Shown here: in pieces, positions 23,119 to 24,845 of the stretch | Numbering within the stretch: the stretch's first letter is position 1 | Layout of the letters: each line of letters begins with the position of its first letter | Source: JBAVEL01 sp049587715 | GTDB lineage: Bacteria > Bacteroidota > Ignavibacteria > UBA10030 > UBA6906 | Direction: 5' to 3' | DNA length: 24,845 nt | NCBI GenBank assembly: GCA_049587715.1 | Contig: JBAVEL010000174.1 | Location: 1-24,845 of the forward strand | Position numbers and translations under genes: made by a program | Notes under the pieces: generated by a model | Seen by the model: the letters and a program-made list of their open reading frames with translations, nothing else | What the model was told of the DNA's origin: nothing | Databases searched by the model: none

Positions 23119-24756
23119 ATGGCTGCGAAGGTGATTTCGTACGGAACCGATGCGCGCGGCTCCTTGAAGCGCGGCGTGGACATGCTGGCCGACGCCGTGA
23201 AGGTGACGCTCGGGCCGAAGGGACGGAACGTCGTCATCGACAAGAAGTTCGGGGCCCCCACGGTGACCAAGGACGGCGTGACCGTGGCGAAGGAAATCGA
23301 GCTGGAGCACCCCGTGGAGAACATGGGCGCCCAGATGGTGCGGGAGGTGGCCTCCAAGACCTCGGACGTGGCGGGGGACGGAACAACGACCGCAACCGTG
23401 CTGGCGCAGGCGATCGTCCGGGAAGGGATGAAGATGGTCGCCGCCGGGGCGAACCCCATGGACCTGAAGAGGGGCGTGGAGCTCGCGGTCGTGAAGGTGG
23501 TGGAGGGCCTCAAGGGCATCAGCAAGCCCGTGGACAAGACATCCAAGAAGGAGATCGCCCAGGTGGGAGCGATCTCGGCGAACAACGATGCCGTCATCGG
23601 CGATCTGATTGCGGATGCCATGATGAAGGTGGGCACCGACGGAGTGATTACCGTGGAGGAGGCCAAGGGAACCGACACCACGATTGAGGTGGTGGAGGGG
23701 ATGCAGTTCGATCGCGGATACCTGTCCCCCTACTTTGTCACGGATGCCGAGGCGATGGAAGCCGTGATGGAAAACCCCGTGCTCCTGATTCATGACAAGA
23801 AGATCTCGGCGATGAAGGATCTGCTTCCCATCCTGGAGAAGGTGGCCCAGACCGGCAGCCCGATCCTGGTCATTGCGGAGGACTTGGAGGGGGAGGCGCT
23901 TGCCACCCTGGTCGTGAACAAGCTGCGGGGCACTCTGAAGGTGACGGCGGTGAAAGCCCCGGGATTCGGCGACCGGCGGAAGGCGATGCTGGAGGATATC
24001 GCGGTCCTCACGGGCGGGACCGTGATCTCGGAGGAGCAGGGATACAAGCTGGAGAACGCCACCCTGAGCTATCTGGGACGCGCCAAGAAGGTGACGGTGG
24101 ACAAGGACAATACGACCATCGTGGAAGGCGCGGGCAAGAAGGAGGAGATCAAGAAGCGGATCAACGAGATCAAGGCCCAGATCGACAAGACGACCTCCGA
24201 CTACGACAAGGAGAAGCTGCAGGAGCGCCTGGCGAAGCTCTCGGGAGGCGTGGCGGTGCTGAAGATCGGAGCCGCCACGGAGTTGGAGATGAAGGAGAAG
24301 AAGGCGCGTGTGGAAGACGCCCTGCACGCCACGCGGGCGGCTGTGGAGGAGGGGATTGTCCCCGGCGGGGGCATCGCCTACCTGCGCGCAGGCGCCCGGC
24401 TGGACGGCCTGAAAGGAGCCAACGAGGACCAGACCACCGGCGTGGAGATCGTCCGGCGCGCCCTCGAGGAGCCGATCCGGCAGATCGTGGCCAACGCCGG
24501 CGTGGAGCCCTCCGTGGTGGTGAACAAGGTGAAGGAGGGGAAGGACGACTTCGGTTTCAATGCCTATACCGAGAAGTACGAGAAGCTGACCGAGTCGGGG
24601 GTGATTGATCCCACGAAGGTGGCCCGTACGGCGCTCGAGAACGCCGCTTCCGTGGCGGGTCTTCTGCTGACGACGGAGGCGACGGTGGTGGAGAAGCCTG
24701 AGGAGAAGAAGTCCGCTCCACCCATGCCCCACGGCGGAATGGGCGACATGTACTGA
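23119..24756 (+). CDS. groEL: Chaperonin GroEL (Hsp60)
   Basis: The 545-residue chaperonin folds substrate proteins in an ATP-driven double ring. The nucleotide-binding residues are in VTLGPKGRN (29-37), KDGVTVAKEI with D52, and GDGTTTATVLA (D87-T91). The ATPase-related 'VEDALHATRAAVEEGIVPGGG' lies near 390-410. The C-terminus is PMPHGGMGDMY, so only one GGM of the usual flexible tail remains, followed by an Asp-Met-Tyr end. The ATG has GGGAG about 10 nt upstream. An intrinsic terminator follows 24 nt after the stop. Length is standard and the sequence is close to typical type I chaperonins. Confidence 0.99.
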   Translation: MAAKVISYGTDARGSLKRGVDMLADAVKVTLGPKGRNVVIDKKFGAPTVTKDGVTVAKEIELEHPVENMGAQMVREVASKTSDVAGDGTTTATVLAQAIVREGMKMVAAGANPMDLKRGVELAVVKVVEGLKGISKPVDKTSKKEIAQVGAISANNDAVIGDLIADAMMKVGTDGVITVEEAKGTDTTIEVVEGMQFDRGYLSPYFVTDAEAMEAVMENPVLLIHDKKISAMKDLLPILEKVAQTGSPILVIAEDLEGEALATLVVNKLRGTLKVTAVKAPGFGDRRKAMLEDIAVLTGGTVISEEQGYKLENATLSYLGRAKKVTVDKDNTTIVEGAGKKEEIKKRINEIKAQIDKTTSDYDKEKLQERLAKLSGGVAVLKIGAATELEMKEKKARVEDALHATRAAVEEGIVPGGGIAYLRAGARLDGLKGANEDQTTGVEIVRRALEEPIRQIVANAGVEPSVVVNKVKEGKDDFGFNAYTEKYEKLTESGVIDPTKVARTALENAASVAGLLLTTEATVVEKPEEKKSAPPMPHGGMGDMY

Positions 24757-24780
24757 GAACCTCTCCCGATCGCGGGCCGG

Positions 24781-24814
24781 CGGCCCGCGGTGTCTCCGCG
24801 GGCCGTTTTTTTTT
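24781..24814 (+). terminator. Intrinsic terminator of groES-groEL
   Basis: A perfect 10-bp stem, CGGCCCGCGG (24781-24790) with CCGCGGGCCG (24796-24805), has a 5-nt loop and is followed directly by nine T (24806-24814). A third copy of the arm core, CGCGGGCC at 24771-24778, can pair with 24782-24789 instead. Confidence 0.95.
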
Positions 24815-24822
24815 GGGGGGGG

Positions 24823-24828
24823 TTGACA
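24823..24828 (+). promoter_or_regulatory. Consensus -35 box of a promoter continuing past the right edge
   Basis: TTGACA sits eight bases after the groEL terminator T-run. With a 17-nt spacer its -10 would begin at the first base beyond the window, so it cannot be confirmed here. Confidence 0.4.
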
Positions 24829-24845
24829 TTCATGCTGTGCACCGG

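Noticed and set aside
20986..24732. Long minus-strand open frames opposite GH13 and groEL
   Set aside because: Both sense genes are certain. The antisense translations are low-complexity shadows rich in His, Leu and Arg.
1..24845. CRISPR arrays, tRNA/rRNA genes, insertion sequences, toxin-antitoxin or phage-defence genes
   Set aside because: No regularly spaced short repeats, cloverleaf-like sequences, transposase motifs or defence-domain proteins were found on either strand. The only long-period repeats are the coding repeats of the giant protein.

Overview
The window reads as a GC-rich bacterial chromosome segment, with strong G/C bias at third codon positions and frequent G/C runs of 7-10. 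Two large secreted proteins carry C-terminal modules that suggest a member of, or neighbour to, the FCB group (Fibrobacterota/Chlorobiota/Bacteroidota plus candidate phyla such as Eisenbacteria, Zixibacteria or Latescibacteria). One is a 'YPNPFNPS' FlgD-like C-terminal domain on a metallopeptidase. The other is a dockerin-like Ca-binding pair at the end of a 3,376-residue multidomain protein. The phylum is an inference from protein style. No rRNA, tRNA, CRISPR array, transposase or integrase was seen.

Left and centre, all on the minus strand (15013 down to 1): a CDP-sugar cassette, rfbF (glucose-1-phosphate cytidylyltransferase) -> extended SDR epimerase/reductase -> zinc-containing sugar C-methyltransferase, is packed with 1-18 nt gaps. 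After a 157-nt gap holding a strong hairpin comes a giant exported protein (11774-1644). It has a signal peptide, a long Gly/Ser/Thr-rich beta region, four Ig-like domains, four tandem ~308-residue (concanavalin-like + FN3) repeats, a further concanavalin-like domain, an InlB-like repeat and a dockerin-like end. Then, 29 nt on, comes a second C-methyltransferase-like gene with the same three-part architecture as the first. At the left edge is the start of another signal-peptide protein, cut by the window. The order suggests that a modified nucleotide sugar is made next to a very large surface protein or glycan-related adhesin. That functional link is an inference.

Middle, also minus strand (19384-15405): a CitE/HpcH-HpaI-type aldolase/lyase gene, followed after 137 nt by a secreted gluzincin-type metallopeptidase (HEFAH...ExxxD) with a propeptide-like N-terminus and a YPNPFNP C-terminal domain.

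Right, plus strand: nadE -> rsmI -> a cytoplasmic GH13 alpha-amylase-family enzyme form a compact housekeeping unit. A near-consensus sigma70 promoter would start the transcript exactly at a nadE ATG, so it may be leaderless. A probable UUCG-loop terminator follows. Then comes a textbook heat-shock operon: a sigma70 promoter whose -10 touches a perfect CIRCE element, groES, groEL and an intrinsic terminator. A consensus -35 (TTGACA) for the next gene lies in the last 25 bases.

Nothing here is a recognisable defence or mobile system. The most interesting candidates are the CDP-sugar/giant-protein/paired-methyltransferase locus, the structured leaders in that locus, the G10 tract inside one methyltransferase, and the apparently leaderless nadE.
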